NCBI RefSeq assembly: GCF_900604315.1
Contig: NZ_LR026978.1
Location: forward strand, 3,606,013 to 3,670,012
Source: [Erwinia] mediterraneensis
GTDB taxonomy: Bacteria > Pseudomonadota > Gammaproteobacteria > Enterobacterales > Enterobacteriaceae
Reading direction: 5' to 3'
Length of the DNA stretch: 64,000 bases
Below are positions 28,827 to 38,698 of this stretch, one piece after another (position 1 is the first letter of the stretch; each line of letters begins with the position of its first letter). The notes beneath the pieces were generated by a model. It saw only the letters and a list, made by a program, of their open reading frames with translations. It did not search any database and was not told the DNA's origin. Made by a program: the position numbers and the translations under genes.

Positions 28827-29012
28827 CGCAACGTTTGCGCGTGATCAGTCTTGTTCCGCAACGTGCGGGTTTACCTTTCCAGGATAATAATTTCTATTAC
28901 CCGAAATTAGTTTATTTCATGTGAAAAGGTCATCTTTTCCCTGTGCGTACGTTTACTATTAGCGCCATTACTGCGGCTGCAGTACACACGTATTATTGTG
29001 AGGAGTGTCACT

Positions 29013-30377
29013 GTGATTAGCGTTTTTGACATGTTCAAAGTGGGAATTGGCCCATCAAGTTCCCATACCGTCGGGCCCATGAAAGCGGGCAAGCGGTTTG
29101 TCGACCTGCTCACTGAACAGGGAAAAGTGCAGGACGTGACGCGCATTGCAGTCGATGTCTATGGATCGCTGTCACTAACCGGAAAAGGCCACCATACCGA
29201 TATCGCCATTATTATGGGACTGGCTGGTGCGGCACCCGATACGGTGGATATCGATGCTATCCCCGCTTTTATTAAAGACGTTGAACAGCGTCAGCGTCTG
29301 TTGATCGCCAACGGCACGCATGAAGTCGATTTCCCGCGTGAGGGCGGTATGATTTTCCGCAGCGAAACCCTGTCGCTGCATGAAAACGGGATGCGTATCA
29401 CCGCCTTTGCCGGCGATCAGGTGATCATGAGCAAAACCTGGTTCTCCATTGGTGGTGGCTTTATTGTAGATGAAGAACATTTCGGTCAGTCCACCCTGGA
29501 TGAAGTGAAAGTGCCCTGGCCGTTTCATTCAGCAAAAGCGCTGCTGGCGCATTGCCACGAGACTGGTATGTCGCTCTCCGGGCTGGTGATGCAAAATGAG
29601 CTGGCTCTGCATTCGCGTCAGGAAATTTACGATTACTTTGGCCACGTCTGGCACACCATGCAAGCCTGTATCGATCGTGGCCTCAACACCGAAGGCGTGC
29701 TGCCCGGCCCGCTGCGTGTCCCGCGCCGCGCTGCGTCGCTGCGTCGGCTGCTGGTTTCCTCATCGAAACACTCCAACGATCCGATGAACGTAATCGACTG
29801 GGTCAATATGTATGCCCTCGCGGTGAACGAGGAAAATGCCGCTGGCGGACGCGTGGTGACCGCGCCCACCAATGGCGCCTGCGGTATTGTTCCGGCCGTG
29901 CTGGCCTATTACGATCACTTTATTGAAAAAGTGACTCCCGATATCTACGTGCGTTACTTCCTTGCCTGCGGGGCCATCGGCGTGCTGTATAAAATGAACG
30001 CCTCGATTTCTGGCGCAGAAGTGGGCTGTCAGGGCGAAGTGGGCGTCGCCTGCTCTATGGCGGCCGCCGGCCTGGCGGAACTGCTCGGCGGCAGCCCGGA
30101 GCAAGTTTGCGTAGCGGCAGAAATCGGGATGGAGCATAATCTGGGGCTGACCTGTGATCCGGTGGCGGGTCAGGTGCAGGTGCCCTGTATTGAACGTAAT
30201 GCTATCGCCTCGGTAAAAGCGATCAACTCCGCGCGCATGGCGCTGCGCCGCACCAGCGAGCCGCGCGTGTCGCTGGATAAAGTGATTGAAACCATGTACG
30301 AAACGGGCAAAGACATGAATGCGAAATACCGCGAAACGTCACGCGGTGGCCTGGCGATCAAAGTGCAGTGCGATTAG
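29013..30377 (+). CDS. sdaA: L-serine deaminase SdaA
   Basis: Iron-sulfur L-serine dehydratase giving pyruvate and ammonia. GTG 29013, 7 bases after AGGAG, yields MISVFDMFKVGIGPSSSHT and 454 residues, exactly the E. coli length. Cluster cysteines are seen in AEVGCQGEVGVAC and GLTCDPVAGQVQVPC. The upstream gap of about 190 bases should hold the promoter; the family is Lrp-controlled in E. coli. Confidence 0.95.
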   Translation: MISVFDMFKVGIGPSSSHTVGPMKAGKRFVDLLTEQGKVQDVTRIAVDVYGSLSLTGKGHHTDIAIIMGLAGAAPDTVDIDAIPAFIKDVEQRQRLLIANGTHEVDFPREGGMIFRSETLSLHENGMRITAFAGDQVIMSKTWFSIGGGFIVDEEHFGQSTLDEVKVPWPFHSAKALLAHCHETGMSLSGLVMQNELALHSRQEIYDYFGHVWHTMQACIDRGLNTEGVLPGPLRVPRRAASLRRLLVSSSKHSNDPMNVIDWVNMYALAVNEENAAGGRVVTAPTNGACGIVPAVLAYYDHFIEKVTPDIYVRYFLACGAIGVLYKMNASISGAEVGCQGEVGVACSMAAAGLAELLGGSPEQVCVAAEIGMEHNLGLTCDPVAGQVQVPCIERNAIASVKAINSARMALRRTSEPRVSLDKVIETMYETGKDMNAKYRETSRGGLAIKVQCD

Positions 30378-30587
30378 TGACACTGTCACCCGCCCCAGTC
30401 GATTTTCCCCGGCTGCGGCGTGCAGAATCCGCTTTTCTTTTTCAGCATGAGATCAGTACGCATGGCGCTGTCATCCAGCAGCGCCTGCGCAGAACCACTG
30501 ATTAACTACGGCTAAACCCAACAGGCGGGATGCCGATAACACCCCCGTTAGCCTGCTGTTATTTTTATCTATGGAAGGTGGTTACTG

Positions 30588-32150
30588 ATGCAAAGTGCCC
30601 AGCAATTTGTTGGACAGTTTCGCCGCAAACGTTTGTTTATTGCATTAATGATCGCCTTACTGGTTCTGATTATTACTCTGGCCTTTCGCTTTATAGAAGA
30701 AAAAGCGCGTGTGGAACAACAGTCGCTGAATTTTGCCAGTAATGCTATCCAGCGCTTTGATCGCATGCTCTCTCCGCTGGATGTCGCCGCCAACACAATG
30801 CTGCCTATGGTGGGCTTGCCCTGCCCGCACATCCGTTATCCGATCATTGAAAAAGTGTCTGCGCTGCAAACTGTGCGCGCCATTATGCTGGTCAATCAGG
30901 ATACCCTGTACTGCTCCAGTCTCTATGGCGATCGGGCGATCCCTTTCAGTCAGCGCTATCCGACACTGGCGCGCGATAACCAGCGCATGCTGCTCACCAG
31001 CGATGATTTTCTGCTCAAAGGATCGCCGATACTGCTGCTCTGGACAGCGAAAAGCGAGGATAATCGCGCTGGTATTCTGCAGGTGTTGAATATCGAACTG
31101 ATGAGTAATTACCTGCTGGAGCCGCAGTTGCCCTGGGTCGAGCGTGCGGTGCTGAATGTCGGCGATAAAAGTCTGGAATATGGCAACCCCCTGATTGAAC
31201 CAACTTTCCCCGCAGAGAACCAGGTCCGTTATCATCAGACTTCATTACGTTATCCCTACTCCATCACGCTGTATGGTCCCTCTTCGATCAGCCTGGCACT
31301 GACCGCCTTACCTGCGCAGCTGCCTCTGGGGCTGTTGTTAAGCCTGCTGGTGGGTTATATCGTCTGGCTGGCGACCGCCAACCGTATGAGCCTCTTCTGG
31401 CAAATCAGTTACGGCATCAGCGCCAATGAATTTATGGTTTACTGTCAGCCGTTGATCAACGCCCGAAGTGGCCAGTGCGATGGCATCGAACTGCTGCTGC
31501 GCTGGTATAATCCGCGTCAGGGCTGGGTGTCGCCCGACGTTTTTATTCCGCTTGCGGAGCGGCATAACCTGATTGTGCCGTTAACGCGTTTTGTGATCAG
31601 ACGCGCCGTCCAGCAGTTGCCTGACCTGCCGCGTTGTGCCGGATTTCATATATCGTTGAACGTTGCCGCCAGCCATTTTCACGAGCGGGCGATTGTGCAC
31701 GATCTGCAACGCCTGTGGTGGCCCGCCAATCCGCAGCCCGGACTGGTGGTCGAACTGACAGAACGCGATGCGCTGCCGGTGATTGATCAAAAGGTGGTGA
31801 CGCAGCTGCATGATATTGGTGTCCGCCTGGCCATTGATGATTTCGGTACCGGCCACAGTTCGCTCTCCTATCTGAAAGATTTACGGCCTGATGTGCTGAA
31901 AATTGATAAGATTTTTACTGCGGCGATTGGCACCGATGCGATTAACGCCACCGTCACCGATATGGTGATTTCACTGGCGCAACGGTTAAATATCGGTCTG
32001 GTGGCAGAGGGGGTAGAAACGGCGAAACAGGCGGAGTATCTGCGTCAGCGCGGTGTTGATCATCTGCAGGGCTACTTCTACGCCCGGCCGATGCCGCTGG
32101 AAGATTTTCCCGGCTGGCTAAAGCAGTATCAGCAAGCCAGTGAGGTATAA
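30588..32150 (+). CDS. pdeD: Cyclic di-GMP phosphodiesterase PdeD (CSS-EAL)
   Basis: Inner-membrane phosphodiesterase that hydrolyses c-di-GMP, formerly YoaD. One helix at about 22-40, a periplasmic CSS-motif domain with C79 and C109-S-S whose disulfide state controls these enzymes through DsbA/DsbB, a second helix at about 240-262, then the EAL domain (about 275-520). The signature EAL reads E301-L-L here; the other catalytic parts (NVAASHF, VELTER, IDDFGTG, LKIDK, AEGVET, QGYFYARP) are intact, so activity is expected. It lies between sdaA and yoaE as in E. coli. Confidence 0.92.
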   Translation: MQSAQQFVGQFRRKRLFIALMIALLVLIITLAFRFIEEKARVEQQSLNFASNAIQRFDRMLSPLDVAANTMLPMVGLPCPHIRYPIIEKVSALQTVRAIMLVNQDTLYCSSLYGDRAIPFSQRYPTLARDNQRMLLTSDDFLLKGSPILLLWTAKSEDNRAGILQVLNIELMSNYLLEPQLPWVERAVLNVGDKSLEYGNPLIEPTFPAENQVRYHQTSLRYPYSITLYGPSSISLALTALPAQLPLGLLLSLLVGYIVWLATANRMSLFWQISYGISANEFMVYCQPLINARSGQCDGIELLLRWYNPRQGWVSPDVFIPLAERHNLIVPLTRFVIRRAVQQLPDLPRCAGFHISLNVAASHFHERAIVHDLQRLWWPANPQPGLVVELTERDALPVIDQKVVTQLHDIGVRLAIDDFGTGHSSLSYLKDLRPDVLKIDKIFTAAIGTDAINATVTDMVISLAQRLNIGLVAEGVETAKQAEYLRQRGVDHLQGYFYARPMPLEDFPGWLKQYQQASEV

Positions 32151-32151
32151 A

Positions 32152-32173
32152 AAACGGCGCCGTAGCGCCGTTT
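32152..32173. terminator. Bidirectional terminator between pdeD and yoaE
   Basis: AAACGGCGC-CGTA-GCGCCGTTT, a perfect 9-bp stem with A and T flanks, sits two bases after the pdeD stop and seven before the yoaE stop. Confidence 0.85.
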
Positions 32174-32179
32174 CGGGGA

Positions 32180-33739
32180 TTACTCTTCATCCTCATTATG
32201 CGGTTGATCTTTGGTCACCCGCACGAGGTCAATACGATAATCAGTCGCCTCGACGATATGGAAATGCAGCGGCGGCATATCGATGATTTCACCCGGCTGC
32301 GGCAGTATGCCTTTCTGCGCAATTAACAGCCCCGCCAGCGAAGCGTGGTCATCTTCCGGTTTCACCAGCTCATGATAATCCAGCAGCTGCTGCAGCGAGT
32401 GCAAATCGGTGCCGCCTTTCACCAGCCAGCCATCGCCATCAGCAACGATATCGGGCGTTTCGTCTTCATCCGGGAACTCACCGGCAATCGCTTCCAGCAC
32501 ATCAAGCGGGGTAATCAGCCCCTGCACCACGCCAAACTCATTGGTGACAATCACAAAGCTGCCTTTTGCCCGGCGCAATACCCCCAGCAGGTTAATCGGA
32601 TCCAGGGTTTCCGGCACGATAATCGCCGGCATTGCGGCGGCATAAGTCGCGACATCCTTGCCCTGATCCAGCGCAACCAGCAGCTCCTTGGCCCGCACCA
32701 CGCCAATGACTTCATCCAGCTCGCCGCGACACACCGGGAACAGGCTGTGCGGCGTATCCAGCAGCTGCATACGGATCTCATCCTGCGGGCGTTCTGCGTC
32801 GACCCAGGAAATTTCACCACGTGGCGTCATAATGCTGCGAATAGAGCGGGATGCCAGCGTCAGTACGCCGTTGATCATATAACGCTCTTCATCCTTAAAG
32901 GTCTCCTGCGGCATCACTTCCGTCAGCGCGTTATCTTCACTGCTGGCCGAAACGTTACGCTGGCGGCCGCCCATCAGGCGCAGGATCGCTTCTGCGGTAC
33001 GCTCACGCATCGGACGACGTGACTGATGGCGGATAAAATTACGGCGCGCAATCTGGTTAAACAGCTCGATAACGATCGAGAAACCAATGGCTGCGTAGAG
33101 ATAACCTTTGGGAATATGAAAGCCAAAGCCCTCTGCTACCAGACTCAGACCGATCATCAGCAGGAAGCTGAGACAAAGCACCACGACGGTAGGATGCGCA
33201 TTAACAAAACTCGTCAGCGGTTTGGACGCCAGCAACATCACGCCCATGGCAATGACCACTGCAGTCATCATCACCGGCAGGTTATTCACCATCCCCACGG
33301 CGGTAATCACCGCATCCAGCGAAAAGACCGCATCCAGCACCACAATCTGAATCACCACGGCCCAGAAGCTGGCGTAGTTTTTATTACCCTGATGCTCCAG
33401 CGGCCGGTTCTCCAGCCGCTCATGCAGCTCCATGGTGGCTTTAAACAGCAGGAACACCCCGCCCACCAGCAGAATCAGATCCCGACCGGAAAAGCTAAAA
33501 TCGCCTGGGCTGAATAAGGGTCGCGTCAGGGTGACCAGCCAGGAGATTAAGGAGAGCAGTCCCAGACGCATCACCAGCGCCAGTGAAAGCCCAATCAGGC
33601 GCGCTTTATCACGCTGTTTCGGCGGCAGTTTGTCAGCCAGAATGGCAATAAACACCAGGTTATCGATACCCAGTACGATTTCCAGCACGATAAGGGTTAA
33701 TAAACCCGCCCATATTGAGGGGTCGAGAAGGAATTCCAT
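32180..33739 (-). CDS. yoaE: TerC-family membrane protein with CBS pair, YoaE
   Basis: Integral membrane protein: a TerC domain with seven or so helices (about 1-235), then two CBS domains (about 300-420) and a CorC/HlyC domain at the C-terminus. TerC proteins such as Alx and MeeF/MeeY act in manganese export and metalation of secreted proteins, so metal transport is likely. From ATG 33739 (AAGGAG upstream) it has 519 residues; the frame extends to 33880 without support. The leader contains a motif like the manganese riboswitch, listed separately. Confidence 0.9.
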   Translation of the reverse strand: MEFLLDPSIWAGLLTLIVLEIVLGIDNLVFIAILADKLPPKQRDKARLIGLSLALVMRLGLLSLISWLVTLTRPLFSPGDFSFSGRDLILLVGGVFLLFKATMELHERLENRPLEHQGNKNYASFWAVVIQIVVLDAVFSLDAVITAVGMVNNLPVMMTAVVIAMGVMLLASKPLTSFVNAHPTVVVLCLSFLLMIGLSLVAEGFGFHIPKGYLYAAIGFSIVIELFNQIARRNFIRHQSRRPMRERTAEAILRLMGGRQRNVSASSEDNALTEVMPQETFKDEERYMINGVLTLASRSIRSIMTPRGEISWVDAERPQDEIRMQLLDTPHSLFPVCRGELDEVIGVVRAKELLVALDQGKDVATYAAAMPAIIVPETLDPINLLGVLRRAKGSFVIVTNEFGVVQGLITPLDVLEAIAGEFPDEDETPDIVADGDGWLVKGGTDLHSLQQLLDYHELVKPEDDHASLAGLLIAQKGILPQPGEIIDMPPLHFHIVEATDYRIDLVRVTKDQPHNEDEE

Positions 33740-33880
33740 TAATGACTCCTTAACCAGCGGCAGGCTGCAGGATACCGCACCCATACAGGGCGGCCTGACA
33801 ACCGGACAAGCGGAACAGGAAATAACACGCAGAAAGGGATAACAGCACGCGCCAGCTGGCGCAGGGAAAAGTGAAAGCAA

Positions 33881-33925
33881 CGTCGGTGACGATCCATAGG
33901 GTGGGCTGGGGCCCGCTACTCCTGA
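33881..33925 (-). promoter_or_regulatory. Partial yybP-ykoY (Mn2+ riboswitch)-like motif in the yoaE leader
   Basis: Minus strand reads CAGGAGTAGC, a GGGC-CCCA-GCCC hairpin, then ATCGTCACC. This matches the 5' half of the yybP-ykoY riboswitch (GGGGAGUAGC, hairpin, CGUCA). The 3' half signature (GCAAGACC) is not found between here and the start codon, so it may be degenerate or a chance likeness. It lies about 145 bases upstream of yoaE. Confidence 0.3.
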
Positions 33926-34234
33926 ATAATAAACAGAGGATTACTGTAGCAGTTGTAACAGCGGCGTCAAAAAACTTTCTTATATTTACAAATAGCTTGC
34001 CGGCGTTTCAGCGCTATCGGCCATACCGATGCGCAGCGATACACTCAATAACAGAGCAATGTCACATAAAATATTTTTTTACTTACTAAAATAAATCCGA
34101 ACCTTTCGCCCGTTGACTGTTTGCCAATGAAACTACTGTGTATTGTCGTTTTGTCATATCCGTTCAGGTAACAACAATAACTTTCACCGATCTTAGCGTC
34201 CTGTTTAAGATCATGATGCGACTGGAGGTAGCAG

Positions 34235-35191
34235 GTGACCATTGCTCTTGTCATAGGTACACATGGCTGGGCGGCAGAACAACTGCTTAAAACAGCAGAA
34301 ATGCTGTTAGGTGAGCAGGAAAATGTCGCATGGATCGATTTCGTGCCGGGAGAAAATGCAGAAACCCTTATCGAAAAATACCAGGCGCGCCTGAAGGAAC
34401 TGGATACCTCACAAGGGGTGCTCTTTCTGGTGGATACCTGGGGCGGAAGCCCGTTTAACGCTGCCAGCCGCGTAGTGGCAGAAAAAGAAAATTATGATGT
34501 CGTCGCCGGGGTCAACATTCCCATGCTGGTCGAAACGCTGATGGCCAGAGATGATAATCCCTCCTTTACGGAACTGGTTGCGCTGGCGATCGAAACCGGC
34601 CAGGAAGGCGTGAAGGCGCTGAAAACCGAGATGCCCAAACCTGCCGCCCGCAGCAAACCGGCCCCCGCCGCCCCTCAACAACCCCTTGTCCCTGGCGAGC
34701 ATATGAAAATCGGCCTGGCGCGTATCGATGACCGTCTGATCCATGGCCAGGTCGCTACCCGCTGGACTAAAGAGACTAACGTTTCGCGCATTATCGTGGT
34801 CAGTGATGAAGTGGCGGCGGATCAGATGCGTAAAACCCTGCTCACTCAGGTCGCGCCGCCGGGCGTCACGGCCCATGTGGTCGATGTCGATAAGATGGTG
34901 CGCGTCTGGAATAACCCCAAATATGGTCAGGACCGGGTGATGCTGCTGTTCACCAATCCCACCGATGTGCTGCGTATCGTCGAACAGGGTGTGGAGATTA
35001 AGTCGGTGAATATTGGCGGCATGGCATACCGCCAGGGGAAAACGCAGGTCAACAACGCGGTATCGGTCGATGCCAAAGATATTCAGGCCTTCCGCAAACT
35101 GAACGAGCGCGGAATCGAACTGGAGGTGCGTAAGGTTTCCAACGATCCCAAATTAAAAATGATGGATCTGATCGCGAAAGTGAATACCTGA
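34235..35191 (+). CDS. manX: Mannose PTS EIIAB component
   Basis: Cytosolic phosphocarrier of the mannose/glucose/glucosamine phosphotransferase. IIA domain (about 1-130) with active H10 in IGTHGWAAEQ, an Ala/Pro-rich hinge at about 132-155, and IIB domain with active H170 in DDRLIHGQVATRW. GTG start at 34235 with GGAGGTAG upstream; 318 residues. First gene of manXYZ. In E. coli the manX start is a target of the small RNA SgrS and the promoter of Mlc and CRP; I did not find clear sites. Confidence 0.95.
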   Translation: MTIALVIGTHGWAAEQLLKTAEMLLGEQENVAWIDFVPGENAETLIEKYQARLKELDTSQGVLFLVDTWGGSPFNAASRVVAEKENYDVVAGVNIPMLVETLMARDDNPSFTELVALAIETGQEGVKALKTEMPKPAARSKPAPAAPQQPLVPGEHMKIGLARIDDRLIHGQVATRWTKETNVSRIIVVSDEVAADQMRKTLLTQVAPPGVTAHVVDVDKMVRVWNNPKYGQDRVMLLFTNPTDVLRIVEQGVEIKSVNIGGMAYRQGKTQVNNAVSVDAKDIQAFRKLNERGIELEVRKVSNDPKLKMMDLIAKVNT

Positions 35192-35252
35192 CAGCCAACG
35201 CATTCGCCCGTCTGGACGGGTAAATTTCCGCTACTTTGTGAGGAGAAGTGCA

Positions 35253-36053
35253 ATGGAGATAACCACGCTTCAAATTGTACTGTTATTTATTGTGGCCTGT
35301 ATTGCCGGTATGGGTTCGATACTCGATGAGTTCCAGTTTCACCGTCCCCTGGTTGCCTGTACGCTGGTGGGCGCGGTGCTGGGTGATATGAAAACCGGGA
35401 TTATCATCGGCGGAACGCTGGAGATGATCGCCCTGGGCTGGATGAATATCGGGGCCGCGGTGGCGCCGGATGCTGCCCTCGCCTCGATTATCTCGACCAT
35501 TCTGGTTATTGCCGGTGGGCAGAACATCGGGGCCGGTATTGCGCTGGCAATACCGCTGGCGGCTGCCGGCCAGGTGCTGACCATTATCGTGCGTACCATT
35601 ACCGTGGCCTTTCAGCATGCGGCGGATAAGGCGGCGGATAAGGGCAACCTGACGGCCATCTCATGGATTCATGTCTCGGCGCTGGTGCTGCAGGCGATGC
35701 GTGTCGCCATTCCGGCGCTAATCGTCGCGATCTCCGTGGGCACGGAGGCCGTGCATAATCTGCTCAACTCGATTCCGGAAGTGGTTACCAACGGTCTGAA
35801 TATTGCTGGCGGCATGATCGTGGTAGTCGGTTACGCCATGGTGATTAACATGATGCGTGCCGGCTATCTGATGCCTTTCTTCTACCTTGGCTTTGTTACC
35901 GCCGCGTTCACCGATTTCAACCTGGTGGCGCTGGGGGTGATTGGCGTGGTGATGGCAGTGCTCTACATTCAGCTCAGCCCCAAATATAACCGTGTCGCGG
36001 GTGACCCGGCAGCTGGCCGGTCGAATAACGATCTCGATAACGAACTCGATTAA
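35253..36053 (+). CDS. manY: Mannose PTS EIIC component
   Basis: Membrane subunit forming the sugar translocation path with ManZ; also the route for lambda DNA and some bacteriocins in E. coli. Begins MEITTLQIVLLFIVACIAGM (ATG 35253, AGGAG upstream); 266 residues with multiple hydrophobic helices and GTLEMIALGWMNIGAAVAPD, an EIIC-Man signature. It lies 61 bases after manX. Confidence 0.95.
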   Translation: MEITTLQIVLLFIVACIAGMGSILDEFQFHRPLVACTLVGAVLGDMKTGIIIGGTLEMIALGWMNIGAAVAPDAALASIISTILVIAGGQNIGAGIALAIPLAAAGQVLTIIVRTITVAFQHAADKAADKGNLTAISWIHVSALVLQAMRVAIPALIVAISVGTEAVHNLLNSIPEVVTNGLNIAGGMIVVVGYAMVINMMRAGYLMPFFYLGFVTAAFTDFNLVALGVIGVVMAVLYIQLSPKYNRVAGDPAAGRSNNDLDNELD

Positions 36054-36068
36054 GGAACAGGTGACAAT

Positions 36069-36914
36069 ATGGTTGATACTACCGGCTCTTCCAGAAAAGT
36101 CACACCGGGCGATCTTCGCGGTGTGTTTATACGCTCCAATCTGTTTCAGGGTTCATGGAACTTTGAACGCATGCAGGCGCTGGGTTTCTGTTTCTCCATG
36201 GTGCCCGTTATCCGTCGTCTTTATCCGGAAAATAACGAGGAGCGTAAGCAGGCCATCCGCCGTCATCTGGAGTTTTTCAACACCCAACCTTTTGTGGCGG
36301 CTCCCGTATTAGGCGTGACCATTGCCATGGAGGAGCAACGCGCTAACGGCGCGCCTATTGATGACGGGGCGATCAACGGTATCAAAGTGGGTCTGATGGG
36401 GCCGCTGGCGGGCGTGGGCGATCCTATCTACTGGGGAACGTTACGTCCGGTGTTTGCTGCGCTGGGCGCCGGGATTGCCATGAGCGGCAGCCTGCTCGGT
36501 CCCCTGCTTTTCTTTATCCTGTTTAACATTGCCCGCTTACTCACCCGCTACTACGGCGTCGCTTACGGCTACCGTAAAGGCGTCGATATCGTCAGCGATA
36601 TGGGGGGCGGTTTTCTGCAGAAACTCACCGAGGCCGCCTCCATCCTGGGGCTGTTTGTGATGGGGGCGCTGGTTAACAAGTGGACGCACGTCAATATACC
36701 GCTGGTGGTGTCACGCATCACCGATCCCACCGGGAAAACCACGGTGACCACGGTACAGACCATTCTCGATCAGCTGATGCCCGGTATCGTGCCGCTGCTG
36801 CTGACCTTCGCCTGTATGTGGCTGTTACGCCGTAAGGTTAATGCGCTGTGGATTATCGTCGGCTTCTTTGTGATTGGTATTGTCGGCTACTGGCTTGGCG
36901 TGCTGGGGCTGTAA
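36069..36914 (+). CDS. manZ: Mannose PTS EIID component
   Basis: Second membrane subunit of the mannose permease. The N-terminal cytosolic part has LRGVFIRSNLFQGSWNFERMQALGFCFSM, and LMGPLAGVGDPIYWGTLRPVFAALG in the middle is the EIID signature; hydrophobic helices follow at the C-terminus. 281 residues. It starts 15 bases after manY. Confidence 0.95.
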   Translation: MVDTTGSSRKVTPGDLRGVFIRSNLFQGSWNFERMQALGFCFSMVPVIRRLYPENNEERKQAIRRHLEFFNTQPFVAAPVLGVTIAMEEQRANGAPIDDGAINGIKVGLMGPLAGVGDPIYWGTLRPVFAALGAGIAMSGSLLGPLLFFILFNIARLLTRYYGVAYGYRKGVDIVSDMGGGFLQKLTEAASILGLFVMGALVNKWTHVNIPLVVSRITDPTGKTTVTTVQTILDQLMPGIVPLLLTFACMWLLRRKVNALWIIVGFFVIGIVGYWLGVLGL

Positions 36915-36921
36915 AAGGCTG

Positions 36922-36946
36922 GCCGGGAGATCGTCTCCCGGCTTTA
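36922..36946 (+). terminator. Terminator of manXYZ
   Basis: GCCGGGAGA-TCG-TCTCCCGGC forms a perfect 9-bp stem followed by TTTA, 8 bases after the manZ stop. Confidence 0.75.
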
Positions 36947-36995
36947 CCCGCGCTACTCAGGCTCTCTGCGAAAGAAACCGCGCTGAGGAAAAAAG

Positions 36996-37454
36996 ATGTC
37001 GCTGACTGAAATGATTATTCTGCTGTTTATCGTGCTGCTGGCGGCCTATGCCTTCTATGATGAAGTGATTATGCCGCAGCGCAAAGGCCCCACGCGTTTG
37101 CTGGTTGTGCTGAAAAGAGGCAACAAACTCGATAGCCTGATTTTTATCGCGCTGCTGGTGATCCTGCTGGGGAATAATCTTCGTCATCAGGGGCCGCAAC
37201 TTACCACCACGCTGCTGCTGGTCCTCACCTTTCTTGCCGTCTGGCTGTTCTGGATCCGACGCCCCAGACTGCTGCTCAAGGATCAGGGGATGTTTTATGC
37301 CAATGCCTGGATCGCTTATCACCGCATCCAGAGCATGAATCTGTCTGAAGATGGCATTTTGCTGGTGCAGCTGGAGCAGCGCCGGTTGCTGATAGCCGTA
37401 CGCCAGCTTGACGATCTGGAACGTATTTATCACACCCTGGTGGAAATCCGCTAA
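36996..37454 (+). CDS. yobD: DUF986 membrane protein YobD
   Basis: 152-residue inner-membrane protein with three hydrophobic segments (about 3-20, 44-62, 68-85) and a soluble C-terminus, like E. coli YobD; function unknown. GAGGAAAAAAG precedes ATG. In E. coli mntP stands between yobD and rlmA; here yobD overlaps the convergent rlmA stop by 4 bases, so mntP is gone from this place. Confidence 0.87.
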   Translation: MSLTEMIILLFIVLLAAYAFYDEVIMPQRKGPTRLLVVLKRGNKLDSLIFIALLVILLGNNLRHQGPQLTTTLLLVLTFLAVWLFWIRRPRLLLKDQGMFYANAWIAYHRIQSMNLSEDGILLVQLEQRRLLIAVRQLDDLERIYHTLVEIR

Positions 37455-38266
37455 TCACGCTGCCAGAGGGTCAGACAGAAGTCCGCCTCGCAGAGGAAAA
37501 GATCCACACTCTCCAGTTGCTGCCAGACCATTTCCCGTGCCCGCCAGGCAAAGGGCGTCATCTGCAGCAGCGTGGCCGCTTCTGCGCCGGACAGCGCCAT
37601 CTCGTAGCGTATAGCCTGCTGGTCGCCACGCCGGAAGCCTGCGTAGGTTTTCTCTTCGGCGCTATGCAGGCGGACGTCCCGATAGATAAGCGCCTTAAAC
37701 TGCTGCAGATGATGTGGGCCGGGCGTCACCGTGAGCAGATAGCCCCCCGGTTTTACCACGCGTTTCAGCTCTTCCTCGTTACAGGGCGCATAAATACGCA
37801 GTACCGCGTCCAGCGAGGCGTCGGCAAACGGCAAGCGGTTGCTGGAGGCGACGCAGAATTGAATGTCGCGATAACGTTTTGCGGCAGCGCGTATCGCCAC
37901 TTTGGCCACATCCAGACCATACACCTGTGCGCCTTCGCGCCCGCGCAGCGCCTCTGCAACCGCAGCCGTGTAATAACCTTCACCGCAACCGATATCCAGC
38001 AGCTGCGGCTCCGCTGCAGGCAGCAACTGCTGAAGCCAGCTCGCAACCTTCTGCTGTAACGGCTGATAGTGTCCGGCATCCAGAAAGGCACGCCGTGCCT
38101 GCATCATCTCTGCACTGTCGCCGGGCTCACGTGAACCTTTGTGCTGAACGGGCATCAGATTGACATAACCTTCTTTCGCCTGGTCAAACTGATGATGATT
38201 ATGGCAGCGCCAGCTGGCGTGCTGCAGCAGTAGCGGCTGCTGACACAGCGGACAGATCAAACACAT
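37451..38266 (-). CDS. rlmA: 23S rRNA m1G745 methyltransferase RlmA
   Basis: SAM-dependent enzyme that methylates N1 of G745 in 23S rRNA helix 35. The N-terminal zinc site has CLICPLCQQPL and CHNHHQFD, then the Rossmann SAM domain with LLDIGCGEGYYTAAV at about residue 88. 271 residues, similar to E. coli. Confidence 0.93.
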   Translation of the reverse strand: MCLICPLCQQPLLLQHASWRCHNHHQFDQAKEGYVNLMPVQHKGSREPGDSAEMMQARRAFLDAGHYQPLQQKVASWLQQLLPAAEPQLLDIGCGEGYYTAAVAEALRGREGAQVYGLDVAKVAIRAAAKRYRDIQFCVASSNRLPFADASLDAVLRIYAPCNEEELKRVVKPGGYLLTVTPGPHHLQQFKALIYRDVRLHSAEEKTYAGFRRGDQQAIRYEMALSGAEAATLLQMTPFAWRAREMVWQQLESVDLFLCEADFCLTLWQRD

Positions 38267-38332
38267 ACTAAGCTCCCGGGAGAAAAACGCGCCGCAGTTT
38301 ACCCTGTTCTGCCAGGCACAGAAAGCGCAAAG

Positions 38333-38359
38333 AAAAAGCCCCGGTCAGATGACCGGGGC
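38333..38359 (-). terminator. Terminator of cspC
   Basis: On the minus strand GCCCCGGTCA and TGACCGGGGC form the stem, followed by a run of five T (A run 38333-38337 on the plus strand), about 48 bases after the cspC stop. Confidence 0.85.
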
Positions 38360-38406
38360 TTTAGGATTCGTTTCAGTGGTGCATAGCACCCTGACAGGAG
38401 ACGAAA

Positions 38407-38616
38407 TCAGATAGCTACAACGTTAACCGCTGCCGGGCCTTTCTGGCCATCCTGAATTTCGAACTCTACGCTCTGACCTTCGGCCAGGGTTTTAAAGCCG
38501 TTACCCTGGATTGCAGAGAAGTGTACGAACACGTCTTTGCTGCCATCAGCAGGAGTAATAAAACCAAAGCCTTTAGACTCGTTGAACCACTTAACCTGAC
38601 CTTTAATCTTTGCCAT
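38407..38616 (-). CDS. cspC: Cold-shock-like protein CspC
   Basis: 69-residue single cold-shock domain, an RNA-binding antiterminator and RpoS-mRNA stabiliser made at 37 degrees. RNP1 KGFGFI and RNP2 VFVHF are present. It differs from my memory of E. coli CspC at only two positions. It follows yobF, with which it shares a transcript in E. coli. Confidence 0.96.
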   Translation of the reverse strand: MAKIKGQVKWFNESKGFGFITPADGSKDVFVHFSAIQGNGFKTLAEGQSVEFEIQDGQKGPAAVNVVAI

Positions 38617-38698
38617 TTTGCAAATTCCTTAGAGTGTTTATATTGCCCGGAGGCTGACTTACAGAGAAACCAGAGACGTTACTGAATGAGGCACTAAT

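Noticed and set aside
30657-31235. Long antisense frames inside pdeD and other high-GC genes (also 1066-1779, 10876-11928, 19663-20718)
   Set aside because: They mirror the codon bias of well-identified genes and have no ribosome sites or family motifs.
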